Source of the DNA: Streptomyces sp. NBC_00523
GTDB taxonomy: Bacteria > Actinomycetota > Actinomycetes > Streptomycetales > Streptomycetaceae
Length of the DNA stretch: 64,000 bases
Direction of reading: 5' to 3'
Assembly (NCBI RefSeq): GCF_036346615.1
Contig: NZ_CP107836.1
Location: 682,001 to 746,000, forward strand
Both the position numbers and the translations under genes were made by a program. Shown in pieces: positions 1 through 9,500 of this stretch. The notes beneath the pieces were generated by a model, which worked only from the letters and a program-made list of their open reading frames with translations, did no database searches and was not told the origin of the DNA. Each line of letters opens with the position of its first letter. The stretch's first letter is position 1.

Positions 1-1870
1 GCGGCAGCGGCTGGCGGAGCTGGGTCCGGAGCGGTTCGCCGCCGAGCTGCGGGCGCAGTCGGCGGTCGCGGTCACCGACACCACGTTCCGCGACGCCCAT
101 CAGTCGCTGCTGGCCACCCGGGTCCGCACCCGGGACCTGCTGGCGGTCGCGCCGCAGGTGGCGCACACCGTGCCGCAGTTGCTGAGCCTGGAGTGCTGGG
201 GCGGCGCGACCTACGACGTGGCGCTGCGGTTCCTCGCGGAGGACCCGTGGGAGCGGCTGGTCAAGCTGCGTGAGGCGGTGCCCAACATCTGTACGCAGAT
301 GCTGCTGCGCGGCCGCAACACGGTGGGCTACACGCCGTATCCGACGGAGGTCACCGAGGCGTTCGTCTCGGAGGCGGCCTCGGCCGGGATGGACATCTTC
401 CGGATCTTCGACGCGCTCAACGACGTGTCGCAGATGCGTCCGGCGATCGACGCGGTGCGCGCGACGGGGACCTCGCTGGCGGAGGTGGCGCTCTGCTACA
501 CCGCCGATCTGTCGGACCCGGGCGAGACCCTGTACACGCTGGACTACTACCTGCGGCTGGCGGAGCAGATCGTGGAGGCGGGCGCCCATGTGCTCGCCAT
601 CAAGGACATGGCGGGGCTGCTGCGTCCGCCGGCCGCGCGCACCCTGGTCACGGCGTTGCGCGAGCGGTTCGACCTGCCGGTGCACCTGCACACCCATGAC
701 ACGGCGGGCGGCCAGCTGGGCACGCTGATCGCCGCGATCGACGCGGGGGTGGACGCGGTGGACGCGGCCGTCGCGTCGATGGCCGGGACGACCAGCCAGC
801 CGCCGCTGTCCGCGCTGGTGGCGGCCACGGACCACACCGAGCGCGCGACGGGCCTCTCGCTCCAGGCGGTCGGCGACCTGGAACCGTACTGGGAGGCGAC
901 CCGCAAGGTGTACGCCCCGTTCGAGTCGGGGCTCGCCTCGCCGACGGGCCGGATCTACCACCACGAGATCCCGGGCGGTCAGCTGTCCAACCTGCGGCAG
1001 CAGGCCATCGCGCTGGGCCTCGGCGACCGCTTCGAACTGATCGAGGACTGCTACGCGGCGGCCGACCGGATGCTGGGCCGGCTGGTGAAGGTGACCCCGT
1101 CCTCGAAGGTGGTCGGGGACCTGGCGCTGCACCTGGTGGGCGCGGGCGTGAGTGCCGCGGACTTCGAGTCGGACCCGGGCAAGTTCGACGTGCCGGACTC
1201 GGTGATCGGGTTCCTGCGCGGTGAGCTGGGCGACCCGCCCGGCGGCTGGCCCGAGCCGTTCCGCACCCGGGCGCTCAAGGGCCGCCCGGACAAGGCGAAG
1301 GCGCCGCACCTGTCGGACGAGGACCGTCAGGCGCTGCGCGAGTCGCCGCGCGCGACGCTGAACCGGCTGCTGTTCCCCGGCCCGACGAAGGAGTTCACCG
1401 CGCACCGGGAGGCGTACGGCGACACGTCGGTGCTGCCGACGCCGGACTTCCTGTACGGGCTGGAGCCGGAGACCGAGCACCCGGTCGAGCTGGAGCCCGG
1501 GGTCACCCTGCTGTTCGAGCTGGAGGCCATCTCGGAGGCGGACGAACGCGGCTTCCGGAGCGTACTGGCCACGCTCAACGGGCAGTTGCGGCCGGTCTCG
1601 GTGCGGGACAGGTCCGTGGCGACCGAGGTGAAGGCGGCGGAGAAGGCGGACCGGACCGACCCGGGGCATGTCGCGGCGCCGTTCGCCGGGGTGGTGACGC
1701 TCCAGGTGGAGGAGGGCGCGTCGGTGTCGGCCGGGCAGACGGTCGCCACGATCGAGGCGATGAAGATGGAGGCGTCGATCACCGCCCAGACCGCCGGTGT
1801 GGTGCGCCGCCTGGCCATCGGCCGGGTCCAGCAGGTGGAGGCGGGCGACCTCCTCATCGAGATCGGCTGA
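1..1870 (+). CDS. pyc: Pyruvate carboxylase, C-terminal part (5' end outside window)
   Basis: Biotin-dependent carboxylation of pyruvate to oxaloacetate, an anaplerotic cytosolic reaction. The reading frame is open from the first bases (codons begin at base 2), so this is the 3' part of a longer gene. The carboxyltransferase domain begins with VTDTTFRDAHQSLLATRVRT near base 70, the classic pyruvate carboxylase entry into the TIM barrel, and continues with the usual LHTHDTAGGQ segment. The last 80 residues are a biotinyl domain with the EAMKMEASI motif, whose Lys carries biotin. The biotin carboxylase half lies upstream of the window. A strong hairpin follows the stop. It has no visible link to the siderophore genes beyond adjacency. 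Identity is secure; only the N-terminus is missing. Confidence 0.95.
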   Translation, partial: RQRLAELGPERFAAELRAQSAVAVTDTTFRDAHQSLLATRVRTRDLLAVAPQVAHTVPQLLSLECWGGATYDVALRFLAEDPWERLVKLREAVPNICTQMLLRGRNTVGYTPYPTEVTEAFVSEAASAGMDIFRIFDALNDVSQMRPAIDAVRATGTSLAEVALCYTADLSDPGETLYTLDYYLRLAEQIVEAGAHVLAIKDMAGLLRPPAARTLVTALRERFDLPVHLHTHDTAGGQLGTLIAAIDAGVDAVDAAVASMAGTTSQPPLSALVAATDHTERATGLSLQAVGDLEPYWEATRKVYAPFESGLASPTGRIYHHEIPGGQLSNLRQQAIALGLGDRFELIEDCYAAADRMLGRLVKVTPSSKVVGDLALHLVGAGVSAADFESDPGKFDVPDSVIGFLRGELGDPPGGWPEPFRTRALKGRPDKAKAPHLSDEDRQALRESPRATLNRLLFPGPTKEFTAHREAYGDTSVLPTPDFLYGLEPETEHPVELEPGVTLLFELEAISEADERGFRSVLATLNGQLRPVSVRDRSVATEVKAAEKADRTDPGHVAAPFAGVVTLQVEEGASVSAGQTVATIEAMKMEASITAQTAGVVRRLAIGRVQQVEAGDLLIEIG

Positions 1871-1885
1871 CCACGCGCGGGGCCG

Positions 1886-1920
1886 CCCGCCGGTGGAGGA
1901 GCGCTTCCTCCACCGGCGGG
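1886..1920 (+). terminator. Intrinsic terminator after pyc
   Basis: A perfect 15-bp inverted repeat (1886-1900 with 1906-1920) surrounds a 5-base loop 15 bp after the pyc stop codon and is followed by a CT-rich stretch. It separates pyc from the iron-regulated argB promoter. Confidence 0.8.
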
Positions 1921-1927
1921 CCTCTTC

Positions 1928-1966
1928 TTGACCAACACCAAGCCAATTAAGGTTAGGCTAAGCTAA
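1928..1966 (+). promoter_or_regulatory. Iron box (IdeR/DmdR operator) and promoter abutting argB
   Basis: Bases 1948-1966 read TAAGGTTAGGCTAAGCTAA, 17 of 19 matches to the recalled actinobacterial iron-box consensus TTAGGTTAGGCTAACCTAA. The box ends on the base before the argB ATG. TAGGCT (1954-1959) inside the box could serve as the -10 element, and TTGACC (1928-1933) as a -35 with a long 20-bp spacer. That would start transcription at or next to the ATG and give a leaderless mRNA repressed by Fe-bound regulator. No Shine-Dalgarno sequence fits. Confidence 0.85.
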
Positions 1967-2809
1967 ATGGAAGAGGATTCAGGACCGGTCGTCGTCATCA
2001 AGTTCGGCGGCAACGCCATGGTCGACGCACAGCTGCAACAGACCTTCGCCCAAGACGTAGTTGAGCTGCGGCGCACGGGTCTGCGCCCGGTCGTCGTGCA
2101 CGGCGGCGGCCCTCAGATCAGCGCCATGCTCGACCGCCTCGGGCTGGAGAGCCGCTTCGAGGCGGGCCTGCGGGTGACCACGGCGGAGACGATGGAAGTC
2201 GTCCGCATGGTGCTGTCCGGCCGCGTCCAGCGCGAGCTGGTGGGCCACATCAACAGCCATGGTCCGTACGCCGTGGGCATGACCGGCGAGGACGCGCACA
2301 CCATGACGGCCGTGCGGCGGCCCGCCTGGGTGGACGGCGCACCGGTGGACATCGGCCAGGTCGGGGACGTCGTGGAGGTGAACCCGGGCATGGTGCGCGC
2401 CCTCCTGACGCAGGGTCACATACCGGTGGTCTCGCCGGTGGCGCGGGGCGCGGACGGCCAGGTGTACAACGTCAACGCGGATCTCGCCGCCTCCGCCCTC
2501 GCCGTGGCGCTCGGCGCGCAGCGGCTGGTGGTCCTGACGGACGTGGCGGGGCTGTACGCGGACTGGCCGGCGAGCACCGAGGTGATCGGGCGCCTGACGG
2601 CGGACGCCCTGGACGGGCTGCTGCCGGGCCTGGCGAGCGGGATGCTGCCGAAGATGGAGGGCTGCCTGCGGGCGGTACGGGGCGGGGTCGGCCGGGCGGA
2701 CGTGCTGGACGGCCGGGTGCCTCACGCGGTGCTGCGGTGCGTCCTCGGCGGGGCCGGCGCGGGGACCACGGTGGTGCCGGACGAGGACCACGCGGTGAGC
2801 CCGGCCTGA
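1967..2809 (+). CDS. argB: Acetylglutamate kinase paralogue, iron-box controlled
   Basis: Phosphorylates N-acetyl-L-glutamate with ATP, the second step of ornithine/arginine synthesis, in the cytosol. Family hallmarks are [11 protein letters not shown] at the N-terminus, [10 protein letters not shown], the GLRVTT loop, VNADLAA and the [13 protein letters not shown] segment. The start is fixed: an in-frame TAA (1964-1966) immediately precedes the ATG, and the next ATG would remove the nucleotide-binding Lys12. The first strand begins at residue 7. Typical Streptomyces ArgB proteins, as recalled, carry roughly 20 more N-terminal residues, the helix needed for hexamer formation and arginine inhibition, so this copy is probably feedback-insensitive. 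An iron box abuts the ATG, and the gene faces the mbtH-linked GNAT across a shared terminator. Inference: it supplies ornithine for coelichelin when iron is scarce. Confidence 0.93.
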   Translation: MEEDSGPVVVIKFGGNAMVDAQLQQTFAQDVVELRRTGLRPVVVHGGGPQISAMLDRLGLESRFEAGLRVTTAETMEVVRMVLSGRVQRELVGHINSHGPYAVGMTGEDAHTMTAVRRPAWVDGAPVDIGQVGDVVEVNPGMVRALLTQGHIPVVSPVARGADGQVYNVNADLAASALAVALGAQRLVVLTDVAGLYADWPASTEVIGRLTADALDGLLPGLASGMLPKMEGCLRAVRGGVGRADVLDGRVPHAVLRCVLGGAGAGTTVVPDEDHAVSPA

Positions 2810-2816
2810 CGTGTGG

Positions 2817-2852
2817 GGGCGCCGGGCCGGGCTCACGGTCGGCCCGGCGCCC
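2817..2852. terminator. Bidirectional terminator between argB and the GNAT gene
   Basis: A perfect 13-bp inverted repeat (2817-2829 with 2840-2852) with a 10-base loop lies between the convergent stop codons of argB and the acetyltransferase gene, so it can end both transcripts. Confidence 0.8.
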
Positions 2853-2854
2853 GT

Positions 2855-3364
2855 TCACAGGGCGCGGGCGAGGATCAGCGCGTTGCGCCGGGGGTCCAGG
2901 GACTCGGCCCAGACGCGCGGCGCCTGACGGGCCGTCGCGGGCGCGAAGCCGTACCGGCGGAACAGCCGGCCGTCCCCGGTGGTCGCGGTGAAGAGGGCGC
3001 CGAGCACCTGGGTGCGCCCCAGGGCCAGCGCGGTCCGCAGGAGGGCGCCGCCGACCCCGCGCCCCTGCCGGTGGCCCGCCACGCAGAAGTTGTACAGGAC
3101 ACCCGCGTGGGCACCCTCCCCCTCGTGCACCCGCAGGCCCACACAGCCCTCGATCCCGCCGTCGGAGCCGACGGCCACGAGGAATTCGGCCGCGCGTGCC
3201 GCGTAGAGGGAGTCGGGCCGTTCGCGCAGGGCGCCCGAGCGGGCGAACGGCCAAGACAGCTCCGCGAGCGCGGCGGCGTCGCCGGACCCGGCGGTCCGGA
3301 CGCGCGTCGCCCGCGGACGGGACGGGCAGGGCAGGGGTACGGGGCGCGGTGCGACCGTGGTCAC
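2855..3364 (-). CDS. GNAT acetyltransferase resembling short N-acetylglutamate synthase
   Basis: A 169-residue GNAT protein. Features are an N-terminal ATRVRTAGSGD segment, the acetyl-CoA loop HRQGRGVGGALL, and a C-terminal LFRRYGF followed by DPRRNALIL. The spacing and the GALRERPDSLY and EFLVAV segments recall the ArgA-type short N-acetylglutamate synthases, which transfer acetyl from acetyl-CoA to glutamate to open the ornithine pathway. A GTG start at 3364 is chosen because it lies 5 bp after the mbtH stop and removes an arginine-rich out-of-context stretch. Co-transcription with mbtH from the 3617 iron box is likely. With argB next door it would provide the first two steps toward ornithine. 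A GNAT acting on another substrate, such as hydroxyornithine, is the main alternative. The family call is firm; the substrate is inferred. Confidence 0.72.
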   Translation of the reverse strand: MTTVAPRPVPLPCPSRPRATRVRTAGSGDAAALAELSWPFARSGALRERPDSLYAARAAEFLVAVGSDGGIEGCVGLRVHEGEGAHAGVLYNFCVAGHRQGRGVGGALLRTALALGRTQVLGALFTATTGDGRLFRRYGFAPATARQAPRVWAESLDPRRNALILARAL

Positions 3365-3369
3365 GGGGG

Positions 3370-3582
3370 TCAGGCGTCCATCGACGCGGCGAGCGAACGG
3401 GGCCGCAGATCGGTCCAGTTGGCCTCGACGTACTCCAGGCACGCCTCGCGCGTGTTCTCCTCGAAGGCGACCGTCCAGCCGCCGGGCACCTCGGCGAACG
3501 ACGGCCACAGGGAGTGCTGGCCCTCGTCGTTCACCAGAACCAGGAAACGGCCTTCGGGGTCGTCGAACGGGTTGGTGCTCAT
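3370..3582 (-). CDS. cchK: MbtH-like protein of the coelichelin cluster
   Basis: Small (70 residues) MbtH-family chaperone that binds NRPS adenylation domains and supports their solubility and activity. The family core is visible: NPFDDP near the N-terminus, [15 protein letters not shown], and the paired-Trp region (GGWTVAF, then ANWTDLRP). The length is standard. The gene is divergent from cchJ, with an iron box between them, and is followed after 5 bp by the GNAT gene. Its partner should be CchH, the only intact NRPS in the window. The position matches cchK of the known S. coelicolor cluster. Confidence 0.95.
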   Translation of the reverse strand: MSTNPFDDPEGRFLVLVNDEGQHSLWPSFAEVPGGWTVAFEENTREACLEYVEANWTDLRPRSLAASMDA

Positions 3583-3616
3583 GCGGGCAGTGCCTCCTCA
3601 TCAAGGACAAACAAGC

Positions 3617-3635
3617 TTAGGTTAGGCTCGCCTAA
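3617..3635. promoter_or_regulatory. Iron box between cchK and cchJ
   Basis: TTAGGTTAGGCTCGCCTAA, an almost ideal IdeR/DmdR box. It lies 34 bp from the cchK ATG and 50 bp from the cchJ ATG, so one operator can control the divergent mbtH-GNAT and esterase units. Confidence 0.93.
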
Positions 3636-3685
3636 CAATTCGTGAGCTTAGCCTTTTCCTTTCCCCCTGCACAAGGAGACCCCTC

Positions 3686-4807
3686 ATGCCCTCCGGTGAT
3701 CGCACGGATCAGCTCCCGGCCGCCACCGGCAGCCCCTTCGCCGATTTCGGGCTGCCCGGCGAACCCGGCACCGAGGCGTTCTGGGCGGCGGCCCGGACAC
3801 CCGTGCCGCGGCCCGGTGGGGGCGGCGGCTGGACCGTTCTCTTCCTGTGGCGCGGCGGCGCGGCCGACCTCTCCTTCGAGAGCTGGACGCGGGAGCCGCT
3901 GCCGCTGCGCCGGTGGGGGGCGACGGACTGCTGGTACGCGGAGGTGGAGATGCCCGCGCGGCTGCGGGTGACCTACCGGTTCATCACGGATGAGGGGGCG
4001 CACGCCGACCCGTTCAACCCGTCCGCCGCCGGTGGCGACCGCTCGATCGCGGCCACTCCGGACGCCCCGGCGCAGCCCTACTGGCCGCTCGTCGGCGCGG
4101 ACGACGTCCTGCCCGTGCCGCGCACCCGGATGCGCTGGGCGTCGACGCGGCTCGGCGGACGCCGCACGGTGCGGGTGCATCCGGTGGCGGGCGGCGGGCC
4201 CGTGGTGCTGCTGCTCGACGGGGACGACTGGCTGTATCTGCACCCGGCCATGACCGCGTTCGAGGCGGCCGTCGCGGACGGGGCGCTGCCCCCGGTCACC
4301 CTGGTCTTCCTGCCGTCGAAGGACCGGATGGGCGAGTTCGGGTGCCGGCCGGAGCTGTGGGAGGCGGTCCGGGACGAACTGCTGCCCTTGGTCGCGGAGT
4401 CCGGGGTGCCCGCCGACCCGGACACGCTGGTGGTCGCGGGGCAGAGCCTCGGCGGGCTCAGCGCGCTGTACGCCGCCGTGGAGTTCCCGGAGCTGGTGAC
4501 ACGGGTCGCCTGCCAGTCCGGGTCGTTCTGGTGGGCGCCCGACTGCGCGGATCGTACGGACCTGCTGGACGGCCCGGCCGGCGGCGCCCTCGCCGACCGG
4601 CTCCGGAAGCGGCCCGGTCTCTCCGGCCTCCGCATCGCCTTCGACCTGGGGGAGCACGAGACGCGGATGCTGCCCCACTGCACGGCGGTCGAGGCCCTGA
4701 CCGAGCAGGCCGGGGCGGCCGTACGGGTGTCGCGCTCCCCCTCGGATCACGACCGCGCGGGCTGGCGGCACGCGATGCTGCGGGACGTCGCCTGGGCGCT
4801 CGGCTGA
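3686..4807 (+). CDS. cchJ: Siderophore esterase, coelichelin release or hydrolysis
   Basis: Alpha/beta-hydrolase of the enterochelin-esterase (Fes/IroE) type, 373 residues. The N-terminal third is the beta-sandwich domain typical of Fes. The catalytic part has the nucleophile elbow GQSLGG (Ser near residue 254) and the C-terminal SDHDRAGWR that supplies the His (near 355). AAGGAG precedes the ATG at 3686 by a proper distance. CchH has no thioesterase domain, and in the coelichelin literature CchJ was proposed to release the peptide; hydrolysis of the ferric complex is the other possibility. It is divergent from cchK at an iron box and convergent with cchI, with a 12-bp gap between stops. Confidence 0.92.
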   Translation: MPSGDRTDQLPAATGSPFADFGLPGEPGTEAFWAAARTPVPRPGGGGGWTVLFLWRGGAADLSFESWTREPLPLRRWGATDCWYAEVEMPARLRVTYRFITDEGAHADPFNPSAAGGDRSIAATPDAPAQPYWPLVGADDVLPVPRTRMRWASTRLGGRRTVRVHPVAGGGPVVLLLDGDDWLYLHPAMTAFEAAVADGALPPVTLVFLPSKDRMGEFGCRPELWEAVRDELLPLVAESGVPADPDTLVVAGQSLGGLSALYAAVEFPELVTRVACQSGSFWWAPDCADRTDLLDGPAGGALADRLRKRPGLSGLRIAFDLGEHETRMLPHCTAVEALTEQAGAAVRVSRSPSDHDRAGWRHAMLRDVAWALG

Positions 4808-4819
4808 GTCACCGCCGCA

Positions 4820-6520
4820 TCACCGCGCCACGGCCAGGCAGTACGCCTCGTCCGTGGAGAGCAGGTTGCGGTGGGTGTCCTCGGCGGTGATGAGGCCGTC
4901 GTCCAGGACGAGGACCCGGTCGGCGGCGTCCAGGACGGCCGGGCTGCTGGTGATGACCACGGTGGTCCGGCCCCGGCGCAGCCGCGCGATGTTGCGGGCG
5001 ATGAGCTGCTCGGTCACCGCGTCGACGGCCGTGGTCGGGTTGTGGAGCACCAGGATCTCCGCGTCGGCGGCCAGCGCGCGGGCCAGCGAGAGCCGCTGGC
5101 GCTGGCCGCCGGAGAGGTTCGCTCCCCGGTCGCGGATGGCGTAGTCGAGGCCCTCGCGGTGGAGGGCGACGACGTCGGTCAGCATGGACGCCTCGACGGC
5201 GTCGGGGAGCATGGTGCTGGTGCCCGAGGGGTCGATGTTCGTCCGGAGGGTGCCCGCGAAGATCTCCCCGTCGTACGGGTTCACCAGCAGGTGTTCCCGG
5301 ACCGCCTCGGCCGACAGCTCCGCGAGCGCCCGGCCGCCGACCCGCACCACTCCCCCGTACGTGTCCGGGGGCACGGACAGCGCGAGGACCGCGGCGAAGT
5401 CTGCGGCGGCGCGCGGCTGGTAGGCGGCGACGGCCACGAACTCCCCGGCGGCCACCTCGAACTCCACGCCGCGCAGCACACCATGGCGCAGACCGTCGAT
5501 CTCCAGCGTTCCGCCCGGCGCCGGGCTCCCGGTCCCCGGCTCGGTGACCGGGGGCGCGGAGAGCACCAGGGCCATGCGCTCGGCCGAGGCGCGCGCCATC
5601 ATCACGTACTTGGGCATCTCCGAGAACAGCTTGAGCGGTTCCATGATGAACTGCGCCAGGCCCACCGCCATGACGAGTTCCCCGATGTTGATGTGCCCGG
5701 CGAAGGCCAGGTATCCGGCCGTGAGGGTGACGGCGGTGGCGAGGGCCGCGTTCAGGGCCAGCGCGGTGCCCGCGTACACCCCGTTGACCCGGGCGACGGT
5801 GATCGACTGCTCCTTGGCCTCGGTGCTGACCCGGCGGTAGGAGCCGAAGGCGGCGTGGTTGCCGCCGAAGCCGTGCAGCGGGCGCAGACCGGTGATGAGG
5901 TCGGCGACCTTGGCCCCGGCGCGCGCGACCCGGGCCTGCTGCTCCTGCGTACTGGCGCCGATCCGCCGGGACATCACGCTCAGCACGGACAGGATCGCCA
6001 CGGTGCCCACGATCACCAGCAGCCCGAGCCGTAGGTCGGCGAGCCCGAGCGCGACGGCGGCGACCAGGACCGCGACCACCGAGCTGATCAGCAGCGGCAC
6101 CACCTCGATGATGTCCGCGGTCTGGTCGGCGTCCTCGGTGGCGATGGTCAGCACCTCGCCGGACTTCAGGTCCACGTCCCGGGCCACCGGCTGGAGTCCG
6201 CAGGCCGCGACCCGGACCCGCCACCGGTGCGCCTCCGTGGTGTTCGCCTTCTGCAGGACGCGCATCCCGAACCGCCAGGACAGCGAGACGGTCGTGATGA
6301 TCACCGCCAGCGCGCCGATCGACAGGCCGAGCGCGGTGGGGCTGCGGTGCTGCAGGGTGTGTTCCACGATCAGGCCGAGCGCGATCGGGAAGGCGGTCTC
6401 CCCGGCCTGGTAGAGGCCCATGAGGACGGTGCCCCAGGCCATGGCGCCGATGTTGCGCCGCAGGGCGGTGCGCAGGATGGCGGCGCCCTGGCGGGGCCGG
6501 GGGGTGTCAGGAGTGTTCAT
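4820..6520 (-). CDS. cchI: ABC exporter half-transporter with degenerate ATP site (CchI)
   Basis: Type I ABC exporter half-transporter of 566 residues, a membrane domain of about 330 residues followed by an NBD. In the NBD the Walker A P-loop is missing ([11 protein letters not shown] stands where GxxGxGKST belongs), Walker B ends LVLHNP instead of LVLDEP, and the H-loop His is replaced (VITSSP). The ABC signature [15 protein letters not shown] is perfect. The protein therefore probably cannot hydrolyse ATP with its own Walker motifs and should pair with CchG, which has the opposite pattern. The ATG at 6520 overlaps the cchH stop region by 14 bp, so it is co-transcribed with the NRPS. Role: siderophore export through the cytoplasmic membrane, inferred from cluster position. 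Confidence 0.9.
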   Translation of the reverse strand: MNTPDTPRPRQGAAILRTALRRNIGAMAWGTVLMGLYQAGETAFPIALGLIVEHTLQHRSPTALGLSIGALAVIITTVSLSWRFGMRVLQKANTTEAHRWRVRVAACGLQPVARDVDLKSGEVLTIATEDADQTADIIEVVPLLISSVVAVLVAAVALGLADLRLGLLVIVGTVAILSVLSVMSRRIGASTQEQQARVARAGAKVADLITGLRPLHGFGGNHAAFGSYRRVSTEAKEQSITVARVNGVYAGTALALNAALATAVTLTAGYLAFAGHINIGELVMAVGLAQFIMEPLKLFSEMPKYVMMARASAERMALVLSAPPVTEPGTGSPAPGGTLEIDGLRHGVLRGVEFEVAAGEFVAVAAYQPRAAADFAAVLALSVPPDTYGGVVRVGGRALAELSAEAVREHLLVNPYDGEIFAGTLRTNIDPSGTSTMLPDAVEASMLTDVVALHREGLDYAIRDRGANLSGGQRQRLSLARALAADAEILVLHNPTTAVDAVTEQLIARNIARLRRGRTTVVITSSPAVLDAADRVLVLDDGLITAEDTHRNLLSTDEAYCLAVAR

Positions 6521-9500
6521 CGAGGTGGCCGGCAATCGCTTCGGGGGTTCGCAGGGTGAACAGGTCGCGGATGGTGATCACTGGACCGTACTCCCGCCGG
6601 AGCAGCCCGGTCAGCCGGACCGCCAGCATGGAGTGTCCGCCGAGGGAGACGAAGTCGCTGACCGCGCTCACCTCGTCGTCGTCCAGGTCGAGTGCTTCGG
6701 CGAAGAACTCGCACACCGTGATCTCGGTGTCGGTCTCCGGGGCGCGCTCCCCCGCCCCGGCCAGGACGCCGAGCGGCTTGGGTTCGGGGAGCGACTTGGT
6801 GTCGGCCTTGCCGTTCACGGTGAGCGGGATGCTGTCCACCTCGGCGTAGTGGGACGGGCGCAGGAAGTCCGGCAGCGCGGCGCCCACTTCGGCGGCGACG
6901 GCGGCGAGGTCGCCGTGGTCGAGGACGAGGTAGGCGGCGAGCCGGTGGGCCCCGTCCACCTGGGGGTCCGGCTGGGCGACGGCCGCGGCGAACCGGACCG
7001 CCGGGTGCGCGGCGAACGCGGCCTCCACCTCGCCGGGTTCGACGCGGTGGCCGCGGATCTTGACCTGCTGGTCGGTGCGGCCGAGGTAGGCGAGGTTGCC
7101 GTCGGGCCGCCGGACGACCAGGTCCCCGGTGCGGTACATGCGCTCGCCGGGGGCCCCGAACGGGCAGGCGACGAAGCGGTGGGAGGTCTGGGCGGGCTGC
7201 CCGAGGTAGCCGCGCGCGATGCCGGCGCCGGAGACGTACAGCTCGCCCGGCACGCCGTCGGGCAGCGGTCGCAGCCACGGGTCCAGGACGTACACCTCGG
7301 TGTTGTCGATGGCCACACCGACCACCGGGTCCTGGCACTCGAAGGTGCCGACGCCGAGGGTGTTGATGGTGTACTCGGTGGGCCCGTAGAGGTTGTAGCC
7401 GACCGTGCCCTCCGTGTCCGCGAGCCGCTGCCAGAGGCCCGGGGTGACGGCCTCGCCGCCGAGCAGCACCAGCGCGGGCCGCCGCCCGGGGTGGTCGAGC
7501 AGGCCCTCGGCGACCAGTTGCCGCGCGTAGGTCGGGGTCACGTTGATGACGTCGATGCCGTGGTCCAGGCAGTACGCGACGAGCCGGGGCGCGTCGCGGC
7601 GCAGCTCCTCGTCGCAGATGTGCACCTCGTGCCCGTCCGCGAGCCAGAGCAGTTCCTCCCACGACATGTCGAAGGCGAACGACACGGTGTGGGCGATCCG
7701 GAAGGTGCGGTGGCCGTGCTCGGCCAGGACCGGTTCGAAGATCCGGCGCTGGTGGTTGACGAGCATGTTGGTGAGTCCGGCGTACTCGGTGACCACCCCC
7801 TTGGGCCGGCCGGTGGAGCCGGAGGTGTAGATCGTGTACGCAGGGTGCCGCAGCCGGTCCGGGTCGCCGGGCGCGAAGGTGGTGTACGGCTCGGCGGCGG
7901 GCAACGGACGGTCCAGCTCGATCAGTTCGCCGGTGAGCCGGGGTGCGACGGTGCTCACGGTGAGGGTCACATCGGGCCGGGCGTCCGCGACGATCGCCGC
8001 GATCCGCTCGTCGGGGTGGTCCAGTTCCAGCGGGACGTACGCGGCACCGGTGCGCAGCACGGCGAACAGCGCCACGATCGAGTCGAGGGAGCGCGGTACG
8101 GCGATGCCCACCGCCCTCTCCGGTCCGATGCCCCGTCCGGCGAGCACCCCGGCCACCTCACGGCTGCGGTCCCGGAGCTGCCCGAAGGTCATGGCCGCCC
8201 CGTCGGCGACGAGGGCGACGCGGTCCGGGTGGCGGTCGGCCGCCCGGTCGAATCGGTCCACGACGGTGTCCGTGCCGAAGTCCGTGCGCACGGCCGGTCC
8301 GGGTGCGGCTCCCGGTCCCGGGAGGGCGCCGACCGGGCCGGTGGCCCGGGCCAGGTCCTCAAGGAGCCGCACGTAGCCGTCCAGGAGGCGGCGGGCGGCG
8401 GCGGGGTCGTCGTCGCGGTGCTCCAGCTTGACGGTGAGCCGGTCGCCGGGGGTGACGACCCAGGTGTACGGGTAGTGCGTGGAGTCGTCGGCCCGCACCG
8501 AGGTGATGCCGTGGCGGGCGTTGATCCCGGCGAGGGCGTCCGGGTCCAGGAAGTTCTGGAGGACGAAGAGGTTGTCGAAGAGGGTGTCGTGGCCGCTGGC
8601 ACGCTGGATCTCGCCGAGTCCCAGGTGCTCGTGCTCCATGGCCTCGACCCGGGCCGCCTGCACGCGCGCCAGGTACTCCCGGACGGTGTCGCCGGGCCGG
8701 GCCCGGGTCCACATGGGCACGGTGTTGAGCAGGACGCCCACGATGTCGCCCAGGCCCTCGCCCTCGCGCCCGGAGACGGTCACGCCGAACACCGCGTCGC
8801 CGCGCCCGGTGTGCGCGCCCAGCAGCAGGCCGAAGGCGCCGGTGAGCACGGTGTTGAGGGTGACCCCGTGCGCCTTGGCCGCGCCGCGCAGCAGCTCGGA
8901 CAGTTCGGCGGACAGGGTGTGCAGGAGCGCCCGCGGCAGCTCGTCCGTGCGGGGCGGCTGCGCCCCGGCGAGCAGCGTCGGGCCGGTGAGCCCGGTCAGG
9001 TGCTCCGCCCAGAACCGCTCCGCCACGGCGGGGTCCTTGGCGGCGAGCTCGCGGGCGTGGTCCTCGAAGCCGGGTGTCCGGGGCGTGGCGTCGGTGAGGG
9101 GTTCGCCCGCGACGAGGGCCGCATAGGCGTCGAAGAGGTCCCGCAGCAGGATCTCCCGGGACCAGCCGTCCCACAGCAGCAGGTGGTAGCTGAGCAGCAG
9201 CCCGTCGCGGCCGTCGGGCAGGCGGTGCACGGTCAGCCGGATCAGCGGCGGCTCCCCGGGGTCGAACCCGGTGTCGCGGTCCCGGGCGCGCAGGGCGTCG
9301 GACTCCGCCTCGGACGCGACCTCGACCGTGCGGACGCCGACGCGGGTCCCGGCCCGGAGGATCTGGACCGGGTTGCCGTCCTCGTCGGTGGTGAACCCGG
9401 CGCCGACGACGGGGTGCCGGGCGATGACGTACGCCATCGCGTCGGCCAGGGCGCCGGTGTCGAGGCGCCGGTCGAAGGTGAAGTGGCTCTGGGCGACGTA

